Assembly: GCF_018390735.1 (NCBI RefSeq)
Contig: NZ_JAHBCL010000040.1
Coordinates: forward strand, 1-34,696
DNA: 34,696 nucleotides
From: Fusibacter paucivorans
Lineage (GTDB): Bacteria > Bacillota > Clostridia > Peptostreptococcales > Acidaminobacteraceae
Direction of reading: 5' to 3'
The position numbers and the translations under genes were made by a program. This document shows, in pieces, positions 7,339 through 15,172 of the stretch; the first letter of the stretch is position 1, and each line of letters begins with the position of its first letter. The notes beneath the pieces are model-generated. The model was not told the DNA's origin and made no database searches. It was given only the letters and a program-made list of their open reading frames with translations.

Positions 7339-7494
7339 ATCTTTACCTTTCTTTATCCTTACCTTTATCTTTCTTATTAGCAGCTTTCCGTCATTGTAAG
7401 CATTGCCACGTTTGCTGATAGCGGGCTATGACGGATGTTTGCTGCTGCCTATCTTATATGCGGGAATATCAGCAGGATCAACGGTATCAATAGG

Positions 7495-8847
7495 CTATCC
7501 CAGACGATGCAGTGTCTCACCGCTTTTCGATGTGAGATTATAGGCACAAAACGGTACGAGATCGCCTGATGGCGATACCACATGGATATGACAATAATGC
7601 AAACGGTCTAAATCCAATGTCCACGCGTCCTGAAAAGCCATGCCGGAGATGGTGATTATTTGTTTGGCGTCTTCCAAGAAGGCATCCAGGCTTGTCAAGT
7701 CCGGTCCGTTTGTCGTGGCCATTTGAAATACCGGAACAGCCGTCTTCGGTGCCGCCCATTGCCTTGCGACAAAATCTCTGGCCTGTGCGGCAGCATTTTC
7801 TGAAGAACAGCAACAGCTCGCCTTTGACTTGCCAAAGGTGGTCATAGGCTTTAAACTGCCGTCTTTGGTTTTCATAAACTTTGCATTAAAAGAGCACATG
7901 GGGTGTTCGCTTGACGGCGGGATAAAATGATCGAGTGACAATTGTCCGTCTGTTTGTTTATCAATTTGCGTCATCACTTCTGACAAGGTGAAATAGTCGG
8001 CTCTCAAATGCTCAGGATAGCGTCCAAAATAACTGACGGGTTGAAAGTGAACGCCGCGTACAACTGGCATTTTTGAAACGGCAAAGCGGATAATATCGCC
8101 GATCTCACTGTCATTGACGCCTCGAACAATGGTTGGCACCAAGACGACGCCGATATTGTATTTGCCACACTGCTCAATGGCCTTTTGTTTTAATGCGATT
8201 AAATCCTTGCCTCTCAACATTTCATGTGTATTGGCTGTCAGGCCGTCAAATTGAAGAAATGCACAGCTTAAGCCAGCATCTGCCAAGGCTTTTAAATAGG
8301 TTTCATCTTCGGCGATTCGGATACCGTTTGTATTGAGCTGGAAGAAATGAAAGCCCTTTTGTTTCCCGAGCTCGATAATGGCAGGTAAATCATCCCGCAG
8401 TGACGGTTCACCGCCGGACAGTTGTATGTTAAAGGGACCGCCGCGTTTGACGAGCATGTCATACCATGCTTCAATGGTATGCAGACTTGGGTCAACGGTA
8501 TGGCTTTCCGCAGCACTTGCAAAACAAATAGGACATTTTAAATTGCATCGGGACGTAACTTCCAGTAGGACGCAGCAAGTATTTTGCTGATGGTGATCGC
8601 AGATGCCGCAGCCGTTGGGACAGTCCGCTTCACGGGCGCCGTCTGCATCATAAGGTGCCAATGATCGCTCTGAAAGCCATGTTTCTAAAGAAGGCGTTTC
8701 CGTCCAAACTTTCGTACAGAATTCACCATGCTGTAAACAGACCTTTTCCAGATAAATACCATCTTCGTATTGGCACAGATTTGCCTTTATTGGTTCAAGG
8801 CAGATGGGACAAACACTTTCTGTCTGATTTAGTATTTTCATTGACAT
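7495..8847 (-). CDS. trsS: Radical SAM protein TrsS
   Basis: A 450-residue radical SAM enzyme. The N-terminal zinc-ribbon-like region (CPIC at 14-17 and CLQHGEFC, then a cluster around CPNGCGICDHHQQNTCC) is followed by the 4Fe-4S motif CNLKCPIC near residue 100 and the GGEP SAM-binding motif near 145. A second Cys-rich patch is KASCCCSS near residue 344. The C-terminus carries CHIHVVSPSGDLVPFCAYNLT. The layout resembles the MJ0619/Tes-like radical SAM branch. In the related family called TrsS some members are selenoproteins; here the candidate position in PFCAYN is a plain Cys, and no in-frame TGA occurs. A GGGGAAAGAA site precedes the start. The reaction is unknown. The neighbours suggest modification of a cofactor or protein for the Mo hydroxylase. 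Confidence 0.88.
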   Translation of the reverse strand: MSMKILNQTESVCPICLEPIKANLCQYEDGIYLEKVCLQHGEFCTKVWTETPSLETWLSERSLAPYDADGAREADCPNGCGICDHHQQNTCCVLLEVTSRCNLKCPICFASAAESHTVDPSLHTIEAWYDMLVKRGGPFNIQLSGGEPSLRDDLPAIIELGKQKGFHFFQLNTNGIRIAEDETYLKALADAGLSCAFLQFDGLTANTHEMLRGKDLIALKQKAIEQCGKYNIGVVLVPTIVRGVNDSEIGDIIRFAVSKMPVVRGVHFQPVSYFGRYPEHLRADYFTLSEVMTQIDKQTDGQLSLDHFIPPSSEHPMCSFNAKFMKTKDGSLKPMTTFGKSKASCCCSSENAAAQARDFVARQWAAPKTAVPVFQMATTNGPDLTSLDAFLEDAKQIITISGMAFQDAWTLDLDRLHYCHIHVVSPSGDLVPFCAYNLTSKSGETLHRLG

Positions 8848-8930
8848 TTCTTTCCCCTTCCATAGTTGATAAAGATCTGGTGCTGCGGTTGTTTACAATG
8901 GTAAAACCGGTTATATGATGGCTAAATAAC

Positions 8931-10094
8931 TTAAACAGAACGTCGTGATAAATAGGCATCAAGTGATTCGATTTGCGTCAGCGCTTCGATTGTCCTTTGC
9001 AAAAGTGCCGCCGTCTGAAAGCGTTCTTTGATAAAGCGGGCAGCGGCTTCCGGGTAACGCGCCATAGCGCTTTGGCAGTGCAGCGACAATGAAATGCAGA
9101 CATCTTCCATACAAAGTTTGTCGCTTAAGTAAAGAATTGCTGCAATGTCGAGATCAATCATCTCAGGTGCATTTGCAATGTGGAATTTCATATGTTTTCC
9201 AATTGCATCGGCGATACCCACATAACCGAATTTTGTGACCACTTCTGCACCGGCTTTAGCATGATCCGCACTGCCCTTCATGATATCGTGAAGCATTGCT
9301 GCGGCGCATAATTTATCTAAATTCAGCGAAAGATGCGTCTTGTGATTTATGAGTCTGCCTATGGTCAAAGCAATTTGTGCAACTTCTGTACTGTGCTTGC
9401 GCACGGGTTCCGGTACGTGAAGCAGTGACCAGATTGCATGGCACTCTTCCAGTGTTGGATAATCGCGAATGCCTGCAAATTCGCAAAGCGCCGTGTAGTT
9501 TTCCGGCGTATCCATATCCATGAGGATTCCGCTGTCAGCACAGGGTATTTCGAGCACTTTTTCATTAAAAATATCCCTCAGCGTACTGCGTTCAGTAGGT
9601 GCTTCACAAATGGCCTGAAAGTATGACGAAGGTATCCAAGGCGGATGCCCGCGCTGGCCTGCGAAGGTTGGCAGCAGCAAATCAGTTGGATTTTGCATGG
9701 CTTCTTCCAAGAGGTATTGAATGGTTTCAGTTTTGACCAGCGGGATATCAGCCGGAATGATAAAAGCGCCTGTTACCGTGCTGTCAAAAGTCTTAAAAGC
9801 GGTTTGAACAGATGAAAACATACCGCGAGACGGTTCTTCATTTATGACGATACGTACCTCTTTATTCAGCGAATGCGCCTCTAAAAATGCAGTGATTGCA
9901 GTGGCATGATAGCCTAAGACGATTCTGATATCTGTAATCCCAGCAGCGCGATAGGCATTTATCAGTCGCTCCAGCGATGAGACGCCGTCCAGCGGCATGA
10001 TCGGCTTTACATCTCCCATTCTGGATGCCTGTCCGGCGGCGAGTATAATGCCGACGACGTGTTGACTGGGATTTTGAGGATTACGGTGACACAT
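8931..10094 (-). CDS. MobA/MocA-like nucleotidyltransferase fused to an HD domain (DVU_1551 type)
   Basis: A two-domain protein of 387 residues. The N-terminal part begins GIILAAGQASRMGDVKP, the signature of MobA/MocA/IspD-like transferases, and continues with the PADIPL metal-binding segment near residue 120. MocA adds CMP to molybdopterin to make the cytosine dinucleotide used by xanthine-dehydrogenase-type enzymes. The C-terminal part is an HD phosphohydrolase domain (AAMLHDIMKGSADHAKAGAEV, about residues 266-286). I chose the ATG at 10092-10094, which overlaps the end of xdhC by 14 bases. The frame stays open further upstream inside xdhC, but those residues are low-complexity antiparallel coding and precede the conserved start. 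A single polypeptide could thus make and hydrolyse a nucleotide-linked cofactor. Confidence 0.87.
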   Translation of the reverse strand: MCHRNPQNPSQHVVGIILAAGQASRMGDVKPIMPLDGVSSLERLINAYRAAGITDIRIVLGYHATAITAFLEAHSLNKEVRIVINEEPSRGMFSSVQTAFKTFDSTVTGAFIIPADIPLVKTETIQYLLEEAMQNPTDLLLPTFAGQRGHPPWIPSSYFQAICEAPTERSTLRDIFNEKVLEIPCADSGILMDMDTPENYTALCEFAGIRDYPTLEECHAIWSLLHVPEPVRKHSTEVAQIALTIGRLINHKTHLSLNLDKLCAAAMLHDIMKGSADHAKAGAEVVTKFGYVGIADAIGKHMKFHIANAPEMIDLDIAAILYLSDKLCMEDVCISLSLHCQSAMARYPEAAARFIKERFQTAALLQRTIEALTQIESLDAYLSRRSV

Positions 10095-11124
10095 GGCGCT
10101 CTGCTCTGACGCGAATGAGCTCTGCGACAATGCTGATGGCAATTTCCTCAGGCGATTCGGCCTTGATCGCAATGCCGATAGGACTGAACACGCGTGCAAG
10201 ATCCTCTTCTGTGAAAACACCTTTCGATAGAATTTCCTTATATAGCAGATCGCGCTTTCGCTTGCTGCCAATCATGCCTATATAAGCCAATTCCTTTGAA
10301 AGCATTTGTTCCAAAATGATGCCGTCATGCATATGGCCGCGCGTTACAATGACAATGTAGCTGTCCTCGTCAATGCCAAGCGAAGGCATCGGCGCTTCAA
10401 GAGACGGGACAAGGACGATCTGTGAATTTGGAAAACGCTGAACATTGGCAAAATCAATGCGATCGTCAATAATGGTGGTATGAAAATCTACCGATTCTGC
10501 AATGGGTGCGAGCTTGTGTGAAACATGGCCGGCACCGAAGATAAAGAGTTCGCTCCCCTTGATAATCGGTTCAATAAAGATGCGCATTTCATCGAGGACA
10601 TCTGAATGGATGGACAGTTTCGCAGGGCCGTCAACCATTTTTTGATAAAAGGCAGGTTCGCAGTCAAAGGTGCCGACGACTTCTTTAGAGGCGTTGACGA
10701 GACATTGCTGACGTCTGCCGTTCGCCATGATTCCCGTAATCAGCCATGCCTTCTGACCGTTTTCGAGATTTTGAATCAGTGCGGAAAAGATTTGCCGCTG
10801 TTCATTGTTTTGGCTGTCATAGTAGTCGAGTACGATTTCCCCCTCACCGCCGCAGATCATCTGTGTGCTGGCGGCTTCTTCGCCCGTTAAAAAGAATGCG
10901 TGAATGCAGGAAGCTTTAGCGTCGAAGACATCCCTTGATTTTTGAATGGCCTCCGCTTCGAGTTTGCCGCCGCCGATGGTACCCCAGATGCTTAAATCAG
11001 GTGCAATAAGCATGTGCGCCCCTTCTGAGCGCGGTGACGAGCCGTGCGAGGCGACAATGGTTGCTAAAATAAAATCTTCATTGTCTAAGAGCCTGCGATT
11101 CATTTCATGCCAAAGTGTTTTCAT
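10081..11124 (-). CDS. xdhC: XdhC family molybdenum-enzyme maturation factor
   Basis: A 347-residue XdhC/CoxI protein. XdhC binds molybdenum cofactor, helps install the terminal sulfido ligand and delivers the cofactor to xanthine-dehydrogenase-family enzymes. The N-terminal domain shows TIVASHGSSPRSEGAHMLI and GTIGGGKLEAEA (residues 20-60). A Rossmann-like domain begins ELFIFGAGHVSHKLAPIA near residue 192 and carries VIVTRGHMHDG and IGMIGSKRKR further on. The start overlaps the stop of the preceding gene by four bases (ATGA), indicating translational coupling. The enzyme it most likely serves is the aldehyde oxidoreductase encoded earlier in the cluster. Confidence 0.93.
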   Translation of the reverse strand: MKTLWHEMNRRLLDNEDFILATIVASHGSSPRSEGAHMLIAPDLSIWGTIGGGKLEAEAIQKSRDVFDAKASCIHAFFLTGEEAASTQMICGGEGEIVLDYYDSQNNEQRQIFSALIQNLENGQKAWLITGIMANGRRQQCLVNASKEVVGTFDCEPAFYQKMVDGPAKLSIHSDVLDEMRIFIEPIIKGSELFIFGAGHVSHKLAPIAESVDFHTTIIDDRIDFANVQRFPNSQIVLVPSLEAPMPSLGIDEDSYIVIVTRGHMHDGIILEQMLSKELAYIGMIGSKRKRDLLYKEILSKGVFTEEDLARVFSPIGIAIKAESPEEIAISIVAELIRVRAERHVSP

Positions 11125-11582
11125 AGCATTGCCTCTCTTTCTGATTCGATACTATAGCCATAACTGGCCAAAATATCACAAACCTGTTCATAAACGGCGT
11201 TGATGATATCCGGGCATCGCTGAATGCGATTAGCCGGATTGCCCTCCAAAAGATCCATGCAGGTGGTACCGCCGTACTGGCTGCCATAGACATCGTCGAA
11301 CCATCTTACAAGTTCATCCAGCATGCGCCTGCCAAACATAATCTCCATTTCATCCTCGCTGCCTCTGCCGACATAAAGCGATAGAAGACAAGCACCGCCT
11401 GAAAGCGCACCGCATGCTTTGCCGGCATTGGCGATGCCGCCGCACAGTCCCCCCATGGCTCTGATTAGTTCCCGGTTTTCATGGCCCATGGCATCCAACC
11501 CCATCATTAACAGCGTCTGGCTGCAGCAGAACCCCTGTTGCGTATAGGTCATGATTTGGATCATCTCTTCATTTACGTTCAT
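11121..11582 (-). CDS. C-GCAxxG-C-C family redox/metal protein (DVU_1555 type)
   Basis: A 153-residue protein of the C_GCAxxG_C_C family, which is widespread in anaerobes and carries conserved cysteines thought to bind a metal or a redox centre. It shows FCCSQTLLMMG near residue 20, GGLCGGIANAGKACGALSGGACLLSL (about residues 45-70, including the GCA-like KACGAL segment), and a later TTCMDLL and RCPDII with further cysteines. The ribosome-binding site is GGAGG. It is translationally coupled to xdhC downstream and lies 12 bases after the methyltransferase gene. The function in this cluster is not known; an electron or sulfur carrier is a reasonable guess. Confidence 0.88.
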   Translation of the reverse strand: MNVNEEMIQIMTYTQQGFCCSQTLLMMGLDAMGHENRELIRAMGGLCGGIANAGKACGALSGGACLLSLYVGRGSEDEMEIMFGRRMLDELVRWFDDVYGSQYGGTTCMDLLEGNPANRIQRCPDIINAVYEQVCDILASYGYSIESEREAML

Positions 11583-11594
11583 GTAAAACCTCCG

Positions 11595-12257
11595 TTATTT
11601 TTCAGCGATTAAATAGAAATAGCCAGGCTTAAATGTCTGGATGCTGCAAAGAAATTCACTGTATACCGCAGCAGGTGCCTGCCAGATGAATTCAGCGATG
11701 TACTGTCGCCAAAGATGTGAACAGTCCTTATGTGCCGTAACCGTAAAGCCGTGTGATTTTACCGTTTGTTCAATGTCTGACATCGATGGGAGTCCATTTT
11801 TTAATGCTGTAGACGGCACTTCGGATTTGGCGTATATATCGGACAGAAGTATGCTGCCGCCGGGTCTTAAAATACGCATAATTTCTCTTAAGACGCCTTC
11901 AAAATTTTCAAAAGTCGACAAGGCGCATTCTGTGATAACGGCGTCGAATTGACCATCACCGTATGGGAGCGCCTCTGCCGACCCAATATCGAGTTGACAG
12001 TTGGCATACTTTGCCCTTCCTTTTTCGATCATTTTTTCTGAGGCATCAATGCCGACAGCCCGATAGCCGTATTGCGAGATCATATGATTGACGGTTGTTC
12101 CCACGCCACAACCGAGATCCAATATGGCCGCACATTTTGACAGCGATGCGCTTTTCAGCATTTCATCTGTCAACGCCAGTCCACCGGGACGGAAGATGGC
12201 GTTGCAGATGTCAAGTGTTGCCAATGTTTCATAAATACTGCAGCCCTTATACCCCAT
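11595..12257 (-). CDS. trsM: SAM-dependent methyltransferase (DVU_1556 type, TrsM)
   Basis: A class I methyltransferase of 220 residues. The SAM-binding loop is AILDLGCGVGTTVNHM (about residues 44-59), followed by the acidic AVGIDASEKMIEKG, then AEALPYGDGQFDAVITECALSTF, and the post-motif strand RILRPGGSILLSDIYAK (about residues 128-144). These features suit methylation of a small molecule. Its ATG overlaps the stop codon of the small redox-protein gene by one base. I recall the name TrsM for this family as a partner of the radical SAM TrsS and am only moderately sure of it. The acceptor is unknown. With the radical SAM and ligase genes it points to a multi-step modification pathway. Confidence 0.86.
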   Translation of the reverse strand: MGYKGCSIYETLATLDICNAIFRPGGLALTDEMLKSASLSKCAAILDLGCGVGTTVNHMISQYGYRAVGIDASEKMIEKGRAKYANCQLDIGSAEALPYGDGQFDAVITECALSTFENFEGVLREIMRILRPGGSILLSDIYAKSEVPSTALKNGLPSMSDIEQTVKSHGFTVTAHKDCSHLWRQYIAEFIWQAPAAVYSEFLCSIQTFKPGYFYLIAEK

Positions 12258-12466
12258 TATTTATCCTCCAGTGTCCGCTCGACCTGTGCCATTTTGCCAA
12301 GCGCCAAGTCCTCTGGAATATAGACGATGCCGCAGTGGTCACATTTATTGAGTGAAACCGGAAAGGTGCTGCCGAGGTATGACAGCTTGACTTCCCCATA
12401 AGTCATTTTTTCACCGCATTTCACACAGGTGACCTCAGATTGATCGGATGTTTGATATGCATACAT
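12257..12466 (-). CDS. Small two-CxxC protein (DVU_1557 type)
   Basis: A 69-residue protein with two Cys pairs, CVKC (about residue 15) and CDHC (about residue 43), spaced as in a zinc ribbon or rubredoxin-like fold. Between them lies a beta-rich MTYGEVKLSYLGSTFPVSLNK stretch, and IVYIPEDLALGKM follows. The ribosome-binding site is AAAGG, 8 bases upstream. It lies 46 bases after the large flavoprotein gene and overlaps the methyltransferase start. I recall homologues in the same place in Desulfovibrio being annotated as redox proteins. Iron or zinc binding cannot be told apart from sequence. Confidence 0.8.
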   Translation of the reverse strand: MYAYQTSDQSEVTCVKCGEKMTYGEVKLSYLGSTFPVSLNKCDHCGIVYIPEDLALGKMAQVERTLEDK

Positions 12467-12512
12467 AATTTACGCCTTTCTTCATTGCTTTCGATTGCGA
12501 TGCTAAAGCTGG

Positions 12513-14867
12513 TTAGATTTCAATCGTCAGTCGATGACTGTAAGCATTTTTGATATGATAGCCAGATGCCGTTTCTTCGAATGCAACCCAATAGGTAACG
12601 GCACTTGGCTGGTAATAAGCCATAAAGAGCCCTGACTGCGCATGCCAAATTTTATTGCCGGTCATCTTGACATGTGCGAGCACCATTTCAATGTCTTCCA
12701 GCAGAATATTGCGCTCTGCCATGAGATCGCGCACACCTTCTGCAAGGGTAAATGCAACCTTTGGCAAAGGTTCGTCAACGCATTCTCCCCAGAATTCGGA
12801 CAAGACCTTTCGCTTTAATTTCGCTCGGTTTTCATGACGCATTGAAAAATCAGGCGGTTTTAAGCGTGTCAAATCATCAGCGGCGTCGCCGAACAGAATA
12901 TCGAGAATATGATATGTCGGCTTCGACTGGCCTAAAAAGTTATCACGGCACATGGCGCAGTACGTAATATAGGCTTCCGGACTTTCTGCTGCACGGTCTG
13001 CAATAACGGCATTTGCAATGGTCTTATCGGCAAACATCATCAAGCCGCCAAAGCCGCAGCACTTGGTTTTATCACGGCTGAATTTCAGTTCGCTGATGGT
13101 ATGACCCTGATCTGATGCGAGTTTTCGAACCGCATTTTGCAGTGCTGTTTCATGCCGCGTGCTGCAGCTGTCGTGAATGGCAAATGTCTGCGGGACCTTC
13201 TTTGACGCTTTACTTGGCAGTTCGCCTGCTGCAAGAACTTCATAAAGCATGACCACTGTCATTTCAGGAATAGCCTCTTTAAACATCGCCATACAGCTTG
13301 GACATGCGGTAATAAAAACTGGTCTTCCCTCTTCATCCCAGCGCGAACGAATGGCATCCATCTGTTCACTGAAGAGCGATTCACGACCGGCCCAAAGTGC
13401 AGGCGCACCGCAGCAGTCCAGCATAAGGCCGACTCCTGTTTCAATATGATCGCAAAGCCACGGGTATACAGTCAAAATGTGTTCCGGCGATGAACCGCTG
13501 AGCTGACAGCCGGGAAAGAAGACGTGCGAGACGCGTTCAAATCCTTGTTGACGCTTGAAAAGTGCAAATTGATCGCCTGTGCTGAACGCCATATCGCGCA
13601 GCGCAAAATCGTGTGCCGACGGCGGCATTTTATCGTTTGATACCATCTGCTGACGCGCTTCCAATACGACATCGCGCATGCTGGCATCATTTGGACAAAT
13701 GGTTTCACATAAGCCGCAGAGACTGCAGGTATTGATCATCTTATTGGCATGGTGAATGCCCATGACGATGGATAAATTATTGTATATTTCTCTGAAATAG
13801 CGTTTTGGATAGCTCTTGTAATGCTGCATGTAGACGCAATTTTTCACACAGGCCAAGCATTCGCATAAAAGACAGCGTGCTGCCTCTGCCTGAGCTTCAT
13901 TTGCCGTATAGCCGTTTTCAAAATTCGCAGGTGTGATGGCAGCTTCCGGAATGAGATCCTCAAGATCTGTGTAAAGCTGTGTTTCAATAGGCCCCTCACC
14001 TGTTCGATTGGCTGTTAGCGATACGTTCTGCAAATATCGGTCAATGGTATTGGTAACCATTTTGCCGTCTGAGACGCAATCGACAATGGCTGTCTTATCG
14101 CCATTTCTGTAAAGACTTCCCCCTGCAAAGACATTGTCATACAGCTCGGCTGAAACGGTTTCAACCGCTGAAACGGAAATAGTGGCGTTTAAGGAAAGTG
14201 TTGCGGCATCAATTGTGAAGGCCTCAAAAGGTGCTCCGACACACGCTTCAAAGGCGTCCTTCGAAATATCGAGATAAACGGCATCAAATGTGCTGATAAT
14301 CTCAGACCACATCGACGGGTTGACAGTTGTCTGCGTCTTGATGGTGATATCATAAATGGCAAGTGATTCCAGATCTTTTAAAAGCATTGTTTTTGGCAAA
14401 ATCAATTCATCATAAGCGCGCAAGCGGCCGCCAATGGCCTCTTCGCGTTCGAAAATGGTAATGCGATACCCTTTTGATCCAAGCAGTTTTGTAGCCGTCA
14501 AGCCGCTTAGACCACTGCCGATGACGGCGACAGACTTGCCTTTGCTCGGTGGTTTAAGGCTCTTGCCGCGCGCTTTGTCAACCATGGCTTGTGCCATATA
14601 TTTTTCGAGTTGCTGAATATGGATTCCTTCGTCAATGTCAGTGCGCACACAGGCTGACTGACAGGGCGCATCACATAAATGGCTGACGATATTTGGAAAG
14701 GCAATGGCCTTTTGGTAAACCTTCATCGCTGCTGCGATATCCCCTTTTTGTATGGATGAAATCATGGTGCGTACATCGACGTGAACGGGACATCGGGCAG
14801 CACACTTAGGTGGATGTTCCTGTGTGCATAGACTTTCACGTGCTCTCAGTTCTTGCTGATTCATCAT
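12513..14867 (-). CDS. GltD-like flavoprotein fused to Fe-S and CCG (HdrB-like) domains (DVU_1558 type)
   Basis: A 784-residue electron-transfer protein. In order it has a GltD-like N-terminal Fe-S region (PPKCAARCPVHVDV, then CDAPCQSACVR), an FAD-binding domain starting VAVIGSGLSGLTATKLLG near residue 112, and a pair of ferredoxin-like cysteine groups (CLLCECLACVKNC near 332 and CSLCGLCETICPN near 381). Two CCG domains follow, as in heterodisulfide reductase HdrB (FFPGCQLSG...LDCCGAP and HDSCSTRH...KCCGFGG, about 455-640). A final ~110-residue domain shows no motif I know. Such proteins link pyridine nucleotide or flavin to Fe-S carriers and thiol/disulfide chemistry. Its place directly after the aldehyde oxidoreductase suggests it accepts that enzyme's electrons or reduces a maturation partner. 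The start has AAAGGG about 13 bases upstream; a second ATG follows immediately. Confidence 0.87.
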   Translation of the reverse strand: MMNQQELRARESLCTQEHPPKCAARCPVHVDVRTMISSIQKGDIAAAMKVYQKAIAFPNIVSHLCDAPCQSACVRTDIDEGIHIQQLEKYMAQAMVDKARGKSLKPPSKGKSVAVIGSGLSGLTATKLLGSKGYRITIFEREEAIGGRLRAYDELILPKTMLLKDLESLAIYDITIKTQTTVNPSMWSEIISTFDAVYLDISKDAFEACVGAPFEAFTIDAATLSLNATISVSAVETVSAELYDNVFAGGSLYRNGDKTAIVDCVSDGKMVTNTIDRYLQNVSLTANRTGEGPIETQLYTDLEDLIPEAAITPANFENGYTANEAQAEAARCLLCECLACVKNCVYMQHYKSYPKRYFREIYNNLSIVMGIHHANKMINTCSLCGLCETICPNDASMRDVVLEARQQMVSNDKMPPSAHDFALRDMAFSTGDQFALFKRQQGFERVSHVFFPGCQLSGSSPEHILTVYPWLCDHIETGVGLMLDCCGAPALWAGRESLFSEQMDAIRSRWDEEGRPVFITACPSCMAMFKEAIPEMTVVMLYEVLAAGELPSKASKKVPQTFAIHDSCSTRHETALQNAVRKLASDQGHTISELKFSRDKTKCCGFGGLMMFADKTIANAVIADRAAESPEAYITYCAMCRDNFLGQSKPTYHILDILFGDAADDLTRLKPPDFSMRHENRAKLKRKVLSEFWGECVDEPLPKVAFTLAEGVRDLMAERNILLEDIEMVLAHVKMTGNKIWHAQSGLFMAYYQPSAVTYWVAFEETASGYHIKNAYSHRLTIEI

Positions 14868-15172
14868 TAGACATTAATCCCTTTCTCTATTTGCAGGCAT
14901 TTCGTTACTGCTGTAAACACCAGTATGCAATGCCTCATGTGCTATACAGAAGATTTCAGCAATGACGATCACTTCATTATTGCGTTTCGTTAGGGCGGCT
15001 CGTAGAAGTTGATCGTTAAATTGGGATGTCCTGAGCTGTAAAAACAGCTCAGGACGGTTGAACAAGTTGACTTATAGGGCACGATGCGCATTTCTGCATA
15101 AAAGCGTCAATATGAGCATTTATAAATCATTAACTGTCCATGTTGCTACCAATCTATCAATTTGTTGGGATA
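14868..15172. other. Intergenic gap with one strong hairpin
   Basis: The gap lies between the aldehyde oxidoreductase and flavoprotein genes. GTCCTGAGCTG (15028-15038) and CAGCTCAGGAC (15045-15055) form a perfect 11-bp stem around six bases. On the transcribed strand the sequence after the stem has no T-run, so it is more likely a processing or partial-attenuation structure than a full terminator. A 63-codon frame (14874-15065) starting with TTG inside this stem has no ribosome-binding site and is not called. No sigma-54 consensus is present here. Confidence 0.65.

Noticed and set aside
7388-7434. CCGTCAT...ATGACGG inverted repeat downstream of the radical SAM gene, considered as a SECIS-like element or terminator
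   Set aside because: The arms are only 7 bp and 33 bases apart with no T-run, and the gene has no in-frame TGA to recode.
10095-10271. N-terminal extension of the nucleotidyltransferase-HD protein into xdhC
   Set aside because: The extra 59 residues are read through conserved xdhC codons, precede the GIILAAG start motif and lack a ribosome-binding site.
14874-15065. 63-codon minus-strand frame between mop and the flavoprotein gene
   Set aside because: It starts with TTG and has no ribosome-binding site. Its first codons are one arm of a perfect hairpin, and no family resemblance is visible.
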